From Neoechinorhynchus agilis (Eukaryota; Acanthocephala), in contig CM121341.1 of the NCBI GenBank assembly GCA_051530055.1, positions 9,734,001 through 9,798,000 on the forward strand: a stretch of DNA of 64,000 nucleotides. Direction: 5' to 3'. Shown here one piece after another: positions 46,809 to 56,988 of this stretch. The position numbers and the translations under genes were made by a program. Numbering within the stretch: the stretch's first letter is position 1; each line of letters opens with the position of its first letter. The notes under the pieces are model-generated. The model saw only the letters and a program-made list of their open reading frames with translations. It ran no database searches and had not been told where the DNA came from.

Positions 46809-48383
46809 CTATTTATCCTTCCTCGCCCCAGCATAAGCTACCAAAGGGTCGAAGCATCCTGCAAAGTCGGCAACTTGGTCTTTCGAGAACACTGATCTAC
46901 ATTGCGTTCTTGGTCTATACCTCTCAATGATCTTATTCTTTTTATAAACAAGTCGATTAATCATCTCTTGTTCTTGTTTATCTTCGGAGTTTTCCACAAG
47001 TAATGCCATTTGCTTGATTATGTTATCGAATAGTGAATCAACGAAGTCAAGAATCTCACATAAACAAGGAATTTCTGTTGGAAGCTTGAGAGAATCCATG
47101 GTGCTCATCGACTGTTCATTGCTTTTCATTTTAGGGACGTGTTCAGTCATCGGGAGAATAGCCGGTTTCATTTTGCCCTTTTCCACTCTGGTGATTTCTG
47201 TGGTCTCGGCATTTTGGGTTGTTGTCTCTGAATTCACTACGGTCGTCTGCGTTGTTGTTTCCTCCGCTTTTGACTCACTTGTTTGCTCTTGGAATATTGA
47301 TTCAGTAGTCACTTCAGTCGTCTGCATTGTCGTTTCCTCAGTCATTGTTTCCTCTGTCTTTGGCACGCTTGTTTGCTCTTGAATTATTGATTCGGTAGTC
47401 ACTTCAGTCGTCTGTATCGTCGTTTCCTCTGTTGTTGTTTCCTCAGTCATTGTTTCCTCTGTCTTTGGCTCGCTTGTTTGCTCTTCAGTTGTTGATTCTT
47501 TAGTCACTTCAGCCGTCTGTATTGTCGTTTCCTCTGTTGTTGTTTCCTCAGTCATTGTTTCTTCAGTCATTGTTTCCTCTGTCTTTGGCTCGCTTGTTTG
47601 CTCTTCAGTTGTTGATTCTTTAATCACTTCAGTCGTCTGTATTGTCGTTTCCTCTGTTGTTGTTTCCTCAGTCATTGTTTCTTCAGTCATTGTTTCCTCT
47701 GTCTTTGGCTCGCTTGTTTGCTCTCCATTTGTTGATTCTTTAGTCACTTCAGTCGTCTCCATTGTCGTTTCTTCTGTTTTAGGCTCGCTTGTTTGCTCTT
47801 CAGTTGTTGATTCTTTAGTCGCTTCAGTCGTCTGTATTGTCGTTTCCTCTGTTGTTGTTTCCTCTGTTGTTGTTTCCTCTGTCTTTGGCTCGCTTGTTTG
47901 TTCTTCGGTTGTTGATTCTGTAGCCACGCCACTAGTCTGAATTGTGGTTTCCTCTGTTGTTGTCATTGCCGATGAAGTCTTCAGATTATCGCAGAAGTGC
48001 ACTTCACAAATTTCAATTTCTTCAGTTGAGAAGTCCGTTGTCGTTTCCTCTTCAAGCGATGCGACATCTTCTGTTGTTGACACTTTCTGAAGATCTGAGA
48101 GTTTCCAAAATGTTGACCTATTCAATTGTTGATCGTTATCAGCAACATTTCCGATCAATATCTTATCGAGTTGATCATCAGGCAGAACCAAGACCACAGC
48201 CCGCTCATCGTTCGCAAACCGGTTCTTTACCAAGTCGTATCTGTCATAATTGGTGCTTGGTAATTTATCTCCTAGATAATCCGAAAAAATGTGCGGCGAA
48301 AGTTCTCTTGGTCGTGGACGAGCGGAAGTTATATTAAAAAAAATGATCAAAGAGATCACAGCACAAATTTCGAGTGTGTTCAT
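46809..48383 (-). CDS. Secreted Thr/Glu-rich tandem-repeat (mucin-like) protein
   Basis: The open frame extends up to 48,620, but the Met at 48,383 is preferred because it gives a clear signal peptide (MNTLEICAVISLIIFFNITSA) before RPRP. The mature protein (about 500 aa) has an N-terminal region of about 120 residues. A low-complexity domain of about 245 residues follows, made of 7-8 repeats built on ESTTEEQTSEPKTEE with a variable number of inserted 5-residue (T/M)-T-E-E-T steps. The C-terminal domain of about 105 residues carries five cysteines (PCLCEILDFVDSLFDN, TQCRSVF, GCFDPLV). Threonines offer O-glycosylation sites, so a cuticular, mucosal or silk-like secretion is plausible. I do not recognise the C-terminal domain. 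The repeat DNA spans roughly 47,240-47,960. Confidence 0.75.
   Translation of the reverse strand: MNTLEICAVISLIIFFNITSARPRPRELSPHIFSDYLGDKLPSTNYDRYDLVKNRFANDERAVVLVLPDDQLDKILIGNVADNDQQLNRSTFWKLSDLQKVSTTEDVASLEEETTTDFSTEEIEICEVHFCDNLKTSSAMTTTEETTIQTSGVATESTTEEQTSEPKTEETTTEETTTEETTIQTTEATKESTTEEQTSEPKTEETTMETTEVTKESTNGEQTSEPKTEETMTEETMTEETTTEETTIQTTEVIKESTTEEQTSEPKTEETMTEETMTEETTTEETTIQTAEVTKESTTEEQTSEPKTEETMTEETTTEETTIQTTEVTTESIIQEQTSVPKTEETMTEETTMQTTEVTTESIFQEQTSESKAEETTTQTTVVNSETTTQNAETTEITRVEKGKMKPAILPMTEHVPKMKSNEQSMSTMDSLKLPTEIPCLCEILDFVDSLFDNIIKQMALLVENSEDKQEQEMINRLVYKKNKIIERYRPRTQCRSVFSKDQVADFAGCFDPLVAYAGARKDK
47240..47960 (-). repeat. Nested coding minisatellite
   Basis: Units of 75-120 bp repeat 7-8 times within the Thr/Glu-rich gene and differ by multiples of 15 bp (five codons). 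Phrases such as GTTTCCTCTGTTGTTGTTTC recur many times. All length changes keep the reading frame. Confidence 0.85.
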
Positions 48384-48955
48384 TGAATTCAGTTCTCGGG
48401 AAAAGACACCTTTTATTAATAGTCGATTTGATGGGCCGAGATTGGAAGTGTTTTTTCGACCGATGTTTATCGTTTTATGTTGACTTTTTGTTATAATGAC
48501 AAGTGTTTTCGGAACTAATAGAAATTTTGATACAATAACAACTGCTGAACCGGCTGGAATGTGCAGCGAAATGTTCAGAGCCGCAACCTCTGCATCTTCA
48601 ATGGCGGCATCGATAATCACACTTTATTGGAGGTTAATTTTCATTTTGACCGCAGGCAAATTTAATTTATGATTGTCGTGTCTTCACGGAGAATCGCTGA
48701 TAAGAAAGCGTTTGAGGATAAAATTCGTGGCTTCATAACGGAGTTGGACCTTGGTACAGCGATTTGATCGGATTAAGACTTCAAAACGCTTGTGAGTTTG
48801 TACGATTAGCAAAATTGTCGATTAGAACGCAGTCTGCGTACTTACGAAGTCACCATGCATCAAAAAAGTTTTCCGAAAAATGGGCATCGATTTCAATAGA
48901 ATAATTCCGTCCTATATCCATTCTGCCTGCTCTTTCCTTCTTTCACTTCTCAATA
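48384..48955. other. Upstream region of the Thr-rich gene
   Basis: A TATA-like ATTAATAAAAGG (minus strand) lies near 48,410-48,420, about 30 bp before the chosen start codon. Nothing else was recognised. Confidence 0.3.
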
Positions 48956-48959
48956 TTAA

Positions 48960-50060
48960 ATTATCGCCCCCTACAATTTGGCTTGCGGCCTAAATTTGTC
49001 TGCCTTCCCACGTCACCCGTCTCATTCTACCGGATTTGTCGGAAGTATTGAACTCATGGGACAATTCACTACTCATAAAAGCCTCTTTCGATCTCGATCC
49101 ACCGAACTCGTCGCAGATCCGCTGGCTCGAATCTTATCTTCACAATCGCAAACAATACATTCATTGCCGTTCTACCCTCCTCGATCAGCCTATCCCTCAC
49201 CAAAGGCGAATCTCAAGATACTGTGGACCTACCACTTCTTTTTAATATTTTCTTAAACGACCTTAAACCTTTCCTCTCACTCTAAACTTTTCTTATATGC
49301 AGACAATCTCACCCTCATCACCCCACCTCTCCCTCTCCCTAACCTCTAACGAAATCATGCACATCGAAATTCTTTGCACCAATCACGAACTCCACCTCAA
49401 CTTTTCTAAATGCTTCGAGTTGATCCATTCACTCTCTTGCAACCCCATATCCTACCCCGATCTTCCAAATGACAGTCGACGAATCACCTCCCTTATAATT
49501 TTGGTTCGCCAATTTAAATCAAATTTGAAATGGGACGCGCACATCACTCTCTCCCTCAAGCACAACACCTTTAAATTCTACCTCCTCAAACGCCTCCGCC
49601 GTTTAGGAGTCCCTTCGTTCGATCTCTCCAAATTTTACTGCAGCTTTATTTTACCCGCCCTCACCTACGGCTATTCCGTCTTTTGCAATCTCTCCCAATC
49701 ACAAATCCGTCGCCTTGAAAAGTTTGATAGAAGAGCCTCTAAAATTTGAACATGCCTTAATAAAATATTCATCAATCAAAGCGCCTCTCAATCCTACCAC
49801 CACAATTTTACAAAATTTTGTTCCTTTTTTCCCACGAGCACAACACTCACAATCCCAATTCCTTTCATCCTCCCTCAACCTCGTACCTCCCTCTATCTCC
49901 GCTCCTTTTTCCATACTACCCGAATCCTCTCAGATATCATTACCCAAAGTAAATCCTAGGAAAGATCCAACCTTATAAATTTTCCTACAAACAATAACCA
50001 CCAGCATTCCCATCTGACGGGACTTAATACCCGACCGGATATTCTCAAGCAGTAGAAGAA
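48960..50060 (+). mobile_element. LINE (same family as 1-980) RT and 3' UTR fragment
   Basis: RT blocks near 49,050-49,200 include WDNSLLIKASFDLDPPNSSQ and WLESYLHNRKQYIHC. A 150-codon frame (49,297-49,749) has LHLNFSKCFELIHSLS and ALTYGYSVFCNLSQSQIRRL. The 3' UTR follows and ends near 50,050. A catalytic YADD is degraded to YADN. Frames are shifted. Confidence 0.8.
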
Positions 50061-50180
50061 TTAACGGTCTCTGTAATGATTTGGCGCATGTTTAAAAAAT
50101 ATTGTCGTCATTTTTATCAAAAAAATTAATTTGTGAAAATCTTAAATTAACAGCGATTTTATTCGTTTTCTCAGGCATTA
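50045..50180 (+). repeat. Copy of the 'CACGGTCTCTGTAATG' interspersed repeat
   Basis: AACGGTCTCTGTAATGATTT and nearby bases match 20,160-20,215 and 63,400-63,460. The copy begins exactly where the LINE 3' end stops. Confidence 0.55.
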
Positions 50181-50844
50181 CCTAGAAAACCGTTTAAAAG
50201 TTCAACATTGAACCGATGGATAGTTGCAGGTTTTCTAGAATAGAAACTTACAATCGATTATAAAGCCGCTTAGGTCGCTTAACTAAGTTCATAAATTGCA
50301 GCGTAATTGGAAATAAACAAAAAAAAGTTTTCCCACTCACATCGCGGAGATTGGCGAACCGCCATCCAATGTTTTGCAAAGGTTCACTTACCCTCGGAGC
50401 CAAAATTGTTCTCTCGCTTCTTTGCTCGGATACAAAACCTCATCTCCTGGAAAAGGATATCCAACTAAAAAGACCTTTTGCCCAGTCACCATCTTCAAAC
50501 GTAAATCGGAAAGCATTTATCGCCTATCGCAATAAAAGATGACCACCATTCATGCCTAAAACAATCATTATTAAACCGCTATCTAATGAACTCATTCAAA
50601 AAAGACGGCGTAAAAAGAATCAATCATCTCTTGAACAATGAGATTTAAGTGTTGCTTTTGCAAATGTTCATTATTGAGCTGTGACCTCAGTACAGACTTG
50701 TTAACTTTCATGGATGGGAAACTGCCGAACATTGCAAGAATCCTGGCAGTAGAAGAGAGTAACCTTGTAAATCTTTCATGCCATTTACAGTTAAACGACC
50801 TTCCTTTATTTACGAACCCTCCTCACTTAATGCAAAACTCGCAG
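50181..50844. other. Unassigned spacer
   Basis: A 78-codon ORF at 50,638-50,874 (start MRFKCCFCKC) has an N-terminal cysteine cluster but no recognisable domain; it overlaps the start of a duplicated block and is probably chance. Confidence 0.25.
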
Positions 50845-51187
50845 ACGCTGAATTCACCTGCAATAACGGTTTGATGTGGCTTTTTAAATTTTGACACTTA
50901 GTTTAAGGATTAAAGTTCATAAAAGACACCTGAATTAAATCTGTGGTACTCGTAAGTTGTTACGAAATGATAAAACATTTTGAGCACATCTAATGCGCTG
51001 ATTTCAATGGTGTTATCTAATTTTAATGAATCTTGCAAATTTAGTGATCTTTCACTCTTGTGAATATTGACCAAATATGATAATGCGATTTCCGATTAGA
51101 ATATTGCAGCTGTAGTTTAGGAAGTTAGTTAATTTAGTACATCTTAACGCGCTGATTCCAAATCTGTATCCGGATTTGCGATAGCTA
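50845..51187. repeat. Direct duplication, copy 1
   Basis: About 343 bp beginning GACGCTGAATTCACCTGC match 51,298-51,640 with only scattered substitutions. It is non-coding. Confidence 0.85.
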
Positions 51188-51297
51188 TCATGGTTCTTGA
51201 GGTATTCGTAGTTACATTTTGAGACCAACTGCCTTGATTATTGATATAAAAACATCAATATATTTAAGATCAAATTAACTTTTCTAGATCTACTTTT

Positions 51298-51640
51298 GAC
51301 GCTGAATTCACCTCCAATAACGGTTTGATGTGGCTTGTTAAATTTTGACACTTAGTTTCAGGATTGAAGTTCATAAAAGACACCTGAATTAAATCTGTGG
51401 TACTCGTAAGTTGTTACGAAATGATAAAACATTTTGGGCATATCTAATGCGCTGATTTCAATGGTGTTATCTAATTTTAATGAATCTTGGAAATTTAGTG
51501 ATCTTTCACTCTTGTGAATATTGACCAAATATGATAATGCGATTTTCGATGCGAATATTACAGCTGTAGTGTATGGAATCAGTTAATTTAGTACATCCTA
51601 ACGCGCTGATTCCAAATCTGTATTCGGATTTGCGATAGTG
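51298..51640. repeat. Direct duplication, copy 2
   Basis: Second copy of the block at 50,845, with about 110 bp of unrelated DNA between the copies. The arrangement could be a local segmental duplication or two terminal repeats of a tiny element. Confidence 0.85.
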
Positions 51641-52236
51641 CAAAATACTCGGGTTAAAGACCGTCTTCGAGTGGAAAAATTAGCTAGTGATATGACATTT
51701 AAACTCGCTGAAAAACGGACGATTGTGCTTAAGTTGATGCAATCGCTTGGCGATGTCCGCTATGCATAGAATACGAGGGTAAGGAAAAGCGAAGTATCGG
51801 AACTCAGGAAATTTCCTGAAAAATACCGTGAGCTTAGTAGCAGTTTTGCTACCCGAACAATCTATTTATTCCCCTCGGTTGCGGAATAGATGCGGATTTT
51901 TTCTTGCGGTATCTGCAATCTGAAGATTTATGGCTTGGGTCTTTTTTCAACTCAACGATCGAAGACTTAAAGAAGGACCATAAATCGTTGATTGTCGAGC
52001 TGCGCGCTGCCATGTAAATCGATGCCGAAAAAGAAAACATATTAAAGAAAACGCACTTAACAGCAACCTTCCTGCGCCATTAGCGAAAGCAATCAGTATG
52101 TATCTGAGACTAATATTGGAAATCAAGAAGTCTTATATCAGAAAGGTGAAGACGCTGGCTGTACTAACCATGGAAACCTTATATTTGAACATGGTGATGA
52201 TTTTTTGGCACGGCAAGAAGGTGTTCGAGAAAGAGT
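51641..52236. other. Unassigned spacer with broken frames
   Basis: Several lysine-rich open stretches occur (for example 52,098-52,520) with stops between them, suggesting a decayed coding element. No family was recognised. Part resembles 18,780-18,860. Confidence 0.25.
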
Positions 52237-52962
52237 TTAGTGTTTATATAACTGCGCAAGATGATGATCTGAAGATGAGCTCGAACAAAAAAAGTTGGAA
52301 AAATTCTTCGCATATTTCCAGTCGAAGGAAACAATCGTTTTGTGGCATTGACTCTCTTTTTCGAACTTGTTGTTTTCTATTGAACTCTGGCGACCACGGT
52401 CTTGCTTTACACTCTTGGCGATTTTTTTGTCGTGTTTTTTCCGATTCAACATTATTTGATTTAGTAGTCTCTTGTGCAGGTCCCATCGCCATTCGCTCCC
52501 TTGCACATTTTGCCCTATAGTCATCCAATTGCTTGTCGAGAAACTCCAATGTAACACGAGGACGTTTTCTGATCGGAAAATCGTTCTGTTGTCGCAAAGC
52601 TCTTTTTCTAACTTGCTGCCTTCTATTGAGCTCTGGCGACAACGGTCTTGCTTCACGCTCTTGGCGATTGTCCTGTCTTGTTTTCCGCCAGTAATTTCGA
52701 TATCTTTTATAATTCCGGTTGTGTGATGGTGGTCGATAATTGAAATTTGGATTGGCTCTCCATTGAGGTTCATAAAAATTATTTTCATTATCTTGCCGTC
52801 GCTGGCTAACATTTCGTGAGTGCCATGTTGAATGATCGCCTCGACGCTCGAAAACTGGCATTTGATTTTGGTGCGAAGACATCTTGGCAGCCTGCTTATC
52901 AGAAAAAGGCCCTGAGAAACGGAATTCGAATCAATCCATGCTTTCAAATGCGTATTGAACAC
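52237..52962 (-). pseudogene. Aly/REF- or CHTOP-like C-terminal copy, frameshifted
   Basis: Two overlapping minus-strand frames are open. One starts with NGEPIQISII, resembling the end of the Aly/REF RNA-recognition motif. The other contains an Arg-rich region and VTLEFLDKQLDDYRAKCARE, the C-terminal motif that Aly/REF and CHTOP use to bind the RNA helicase UAP56. The Arg-rich block is duplicated (ARPLSPELNRRQQVRKR, then ARPWSPEFNRKQQVRKR). Coherent content in two frames implies an old frameshift. A second copy lies at 57,750-58,081. Such proteins act in mRNA export. Two similar intronless copies suggest retroposition. Confidence 0.4.
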
Positions 52963-53039
52963 TTAGCTATTCCGATGGCGCGTTGATAAACTTAAAGAAA
53001 CTGGTCAATTTCCTCGTTTTCCAATTGTCGTCTAGTAAA

Positions 53040-53500
53040 TTAAGACACAAGATGAGAGAAAAAATAACGTCTAAAAGGGATAAGAATTCTTTGTTGAAGA
53101 CAATGATCATAAAAGGATTCCACCGTATTGACCCTGGCTTTGGTCCATTTCATTGAAGGATCATTAAAGTCACCGACAATAAAGTCAATGCTATATTTAG
53201 GAAGCCCTTTTAAAATATGATTAACGTGAGGACGATGGACAAAACAAGGTTGAATATACAGATTAAAAAATGAATTGCCGATGATTGAATAAAAGTTATA
53301 AAGAGAATACGACAATTCATTCCATGTTGAAAAATTGAGAAAGATTATATACCCTTTTAGATTTTTAGAATAAAAAATGAGATTCTAGGAATATGATGCG
53401 TAATATCAGAGATTGGTCGCCCCAGCACAATTCCACTGTAACAAGCGAAAACTAGATTTTCCTGACCTTCGATTTTGAGCCAGGAATAAGGAAAGCAACT
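53040..53500 (-). mobile_element. LINE endonuclease fragment
   Basis: On the minus strand, FRLLQWNCAGATNL (about 53,440) is the endonuclease opening, and SIDFIVGDFNDPSMKWTKA (about 53,190) is the GDFN block. QQRILIPFRR matches the later 'LTQ.V..PTR' block. Stops interrupt the first part. The opening matches the fragment near 17,980. Confidence 0.6.
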
Positions 53501-53869
53501 ACAGAGTTAATATGAATGGATTGATCTTCGATGATATCTTTGACAATTTCGGAATCGTTCTCTATGAGCCCAATGAGAACGTCCTCACAAGCGGGCTCAA
53601 AAGAATTGGACCTCTTCAAGATGGAGGAAATGGGTCGGCGATAAATGATTCAAGTATGTCACGAAGATGGATGACCTGTGAAATTAGTGCCCTCCAACAA
53701 TCGATGATAACCCTCTAGCCAGTTCCTTTCTATCTTTTACGAATCGACAATAATACTAACCAATGCAGAAACCAACTACATGCGAGATTTATGGGTAGGA
53801 ACAATATTGATTTTTCAGGTGAGCTCCTGCAAATATGTGATAACTCAAAGAGCTTGGTTAATTGGCGGA

Positions 53870-54396
53870 TTGTTGCTTTTTGTTGTCAAAGTCACCGAGA
53901 GTATCTTCCGATATGCATAGTCCAGTGGAAAAGATATGTTATAAATCAAACAAAGGTCATAAGCTGCGAACAATGCAGAATGGCTCTGTTCGGAAAACTT
54001 GTAGATTCGCGACATTTTAATGCGTTTTCCCCGAACTGTATTTCATTACTTGATTCTAGCGAGCTCCAATTGCTTATTTCGGATTCATTGAGTTGGAGCA
54101 TTTGACAAAAGCCAATAAATAAGGACGATAAAATGGACTCGTAAAAGTGATAATTGGAAATCTTATCTGAAATCCAAAGCGGTTTTTCGAATGTAAGCAT
54201 GCGATGTTGCCGTTAAATGAGGTTAAGAGCATTGCGACATATCAGATCAAAGAATGCCCTCCGATTTTGTTATTGAATAGGACTTTATTGAGGAGAGTTG
54301 GCAAAAGACCAATGGTGAAACAATTCTTGAATGAGGTACAACTTTCGAAACACTCGTCTGGACCGTGGATGCTAAAAGAAGTACATGACAAGGTCA
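53870..54396. repeat. Direct duplication copy 1 (partner at 56.5 kb)
   Basis: The block from about 53,999 to 54,396 is nearly identical to 56,587-56,988, with weaker matching outward to 53,870. Both strands are open over parts of it (for example MLPLNEVKSIATYQIKECPP on plus, SEISNWSSLESSNEIQFG on minus). It lies just upstream of a minus-strand LINE endonuclease and could be ORF1 sequence, but no motif proves it. Confidence 0.75.
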
Positions 54397-54925
54397 CATT
54401 GAGAGAAACGAACAAAACCGCGCACAAAAAGCAAATAAAGAGTTTGTTCGAAAACAAAATCGATGGTTAAATCTTTTCTGGCCGCGGTGGTCGAGGATCG
54501 CGTAAAAATTGTGGATGTATCGTATGATAATACAAATGATAGCACAACTTCTAAGATGGTTTTAACATTAACCGAATCCAGATATATCCATGAACTTATT
54601 GGTGTAAACTTCAGGATTGCAAGAATACGAGCGGTGTTGTATGACTTGGCGCTGGCAGCTGATATGCAGGTAGTCGATACGACAGTGGGTTTTTGTTGTT
54701 GAGTGATTTACAGAATAAACATTAGCACTATTAAATCATGATACGATTCTACGGTGGATCAGAAACGTGGACGGTAAAAAAGAGCAGAATTCCTGACCAA
54801 TATAAATGGATTTTCAGTGGCAATGTAATTCGATACAGGGTCCGCTGAATCAATTATCAATAATTTGAAGGTAGCACAAAAAATCAGGGCATTTTGGTGG
54901 AACAGAGATCGATAACTTAGGGTCC
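54397..54925. other. Unassigned open stretch
   Basis: A 79-codon frame (54,463-54,702, plus) continues after the duplicated block. No family can be named. It may be ORF1 or gag sequence of the neighbouring relics. Confidence 0.25.
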
Positions 54926-55190
54926 TACGATGTGCAGGTAACACTTGGTAAAAAACGAGATATCTCAGTATTTGTTATCGTTGGTGTGGGGCGACCGATA
55001 TTCAGTCTACCGTGGATGCCAGCGGCCGACCTAAAGATCCCGGAGGCTCAAATATTTCGAGTGCACAATATTCCGGAAGACGAAGTTGTTGCCCAGGCGG
55101 TGGAAACTATGATTCTTAAGTATTTACCAATCCGATTCAATGACACCGCCGGCGCAGTCAAGAATGTTCGGGCTAGAAAATGAACAAGAA
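54926..55190 (+). mobile_element. Gypsy protease-region fragment
   Basis: Just before and within the frame 54,932-55,183 the sequence reads LGSYDVQVTLGKKRDISVFV then GVGRPIFSLPWMPAADL. This resembles the C-terminal part of a Gypsy retropepsin (…LGRDWL) and parallels LLCGLPWTQTL in the relic at 12.7 kb. No other Gypsy domain is adjacent. Confidence 0.5.
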
Positions 55191-55735
55191 ATAATCTGGA
55201 AGGCTCGGAGGGTCCATTTGCGTTGCATGAAGCGCTAGAAGAAGAATTGGAAAGAATATTCAGCGATGGAATTCCGGTCGACGGTCAGACTTGTAGAATG
55301 CTTACGATAGCCAATTTTCCTTAAAGGACTTCGGTCTTGAACATCTAATCATTCTTTGTGACATCGACAATCTTCCTACATCACTATCTCTAACTGACTT
55401 CGTCAATTTAGTAAAATTTCCTATCCGCCACATCTCACATTTCGATAAAATCTACTAACATCCACAAATACAAGGATCCTAAAAACTACCTCTAATCCCA
55501 TCCTCAGACCATTACGCAATAATCCTTTCTCCCTCCGCTCCACCTCAACGTGTCCGGTCATCCCCCTTTACGGTCTGGGACAAGAGATATTAACACATTT
55601 TCGCATTTATCAAATTAGTTTCGCGTAATCTCTCTTTATATAGATAATCTATTTTTCACCCAAACTCCACGGGGGCTATGCTTTCTCTTCCGAGCAAAGG
55701 AGCGAGAGAGTAATCTCTGCTTAAGCACCCGGTAA
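55191..55735. other. Unassigned spacer
   Basis: No gene recognised. Short C/T-rich stretches near 55,340-55,580 may be an old LINE tail. Confidence 0.25.
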
Positions 55736-55739
55736 ATGA

Positions 55740-56450
55740 TTATTTATTAAAGACGTTCTTCGAACTTCGTCAAGTTCATCATCAATTCTAAAATAAAAGT
55801 TTATTGATAGTTGCAACCTTATTAACCTCCCCGATGACTGATTTATTTGTACGAATTTTCGTCTGTATGCAGACCGCTTCAGCTATCTTGAATAAAACAT
55901 AGTGAGTGTAGCTTGGGCAGAACTCGGGTGCCCGGGGTTGTTAGGCCCGCGGGTGATCTATCACCCCCCTGAGCTGGTCTTAGTTTATATGGAATATTCA
56001 GCTTCCAGCTTGGGACATTCCCCTCCATACAGTTGTTGTTTATCGTTACCGCCTCTTTGATTACCCTCCTTTTCCAGTCAATCTCGATCATGATCTGATG
56101 AGCATCCTCAAATCCGATTTAATGATTCGTTTTTACAACATGATTACTGATGGCGGATGACATATCTGCTCTGTGCACACAATATTTATGCTGGTCAATG
56201 CGCTTTTTTAGTCCTTGACTTGTTTGTCCAACATAATATTTTCCGCATTGTCTGCATGGTACTTTATAGTTTATACTTTTATCCTCTTGTTTTGGTTTCT
56301 TTTTGAATATACCCGCCAACTTCGTTGCTGCTTTAGAATATATTGACACCGAGTGGGTCTTGCATCTTCTTATAAGATGTTGTAATTTGTTCAGAGTTGC
56401 TTCATTGATGAATTTTGATTCCAAGAATATTTTCTGATTGGCGGTGGGTT
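55740..56450 (-). mobile_element. Penelope-like element 3' part (GIY-YIG endonuclease and terminal repeat)
   Basis: Minus-strand frame 56,424-56,119 has YKVPCRQCGKYYVGQTSQGL and KKRIDQHKYCVHRAD, a well-preserved GIY-YIG nuclease with its PLE-specific cysteine-containing opening (CRQC). A second frame (56,091-55,879) has MIEIDWKRRVIKEAVTINNN, the PLE C-terminal tail. Downstream in the same sense lies a degraded hammerhead-like motif (55,785-55,751) and the terminal-repeat phrase TTTAATAAAT. The RT is missing because the copy is 5' truncated. Confidence 0.85.
55751..55785 (-). ncRNA. Degraded hammerhead-like motif in the PLE terminal repeat
   Basis: On the minus strand the order is TTGATGA, T, stem II GAACTT / AAGTTC with loop GACG, GAA, GA insertion, ACGTC. 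Stem II is six perfect pairs, but the first core base is U instead of C and two bases interrupt GAAAC, so it should be inactive. Confidence 0.45.
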
Positions 56451-56525
56451 TCGGGTTGTTTTTCGATGTCCATGACTTTTCAAAAATGTCATTGCTTTTT
56501 GAAATAAGTTTATTAATCTATTTAC

Positions 56526-56988
56526 GGACTGTTGCTTACTTTTTGTTGTCAAAGTCACTCAGAGTATCTTCTGCCCTGCATCGTCCCACAAAACTTGTAG
56601 ATTCGCGACATTTTAATGCGTTTCCCCCGAACTGTATTTCATTACTTGATTCTAGCGAGCTCCAATTGCTTATTTCGGATTCATTGAGTTGGAGCATTTG
56701 ACAAAAGCCAATAAATAAGGACGATAAAATGGACTCATAAAAGTGATAATTGGAAATCTTATCTGAAATCAAAAGCGGTTTTTCGAATGTAAGCATGCGA
56801 TGTTGCCGTTAAATGAGGTTAAGAGCATTGCGACATATCAGATCAAAGAATGCCCTCCGATTTTGTTATTGAATAGGACTTTATTGAGGAGAGTTGGCAA
56901 AAGACCAATGGTGAAACAATTCTTGAATGAGGTACAACTTTCGAAACACTTCGTCTGGACCGTGGATGCTAAAAGAAGTACATGACGC
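56526..56988. repeat. Direct duplication copy 2 (partner at 53.9 kb)
   Basis: Near-identical to 53,999-54,396 over its main part, including shared frames on both strands. Its right end (56,988) is exactly where the totivirus-like polymerase fragment begins. Confidence 0.75.

Noticed and set aside
48384-48620. N-terminal extension of the Thr/Glu-rich protein up to 48,620
   Set aside because: The internal Met at 48,383 starts a clear signal peptide; the upstream 79 codons would bury it.
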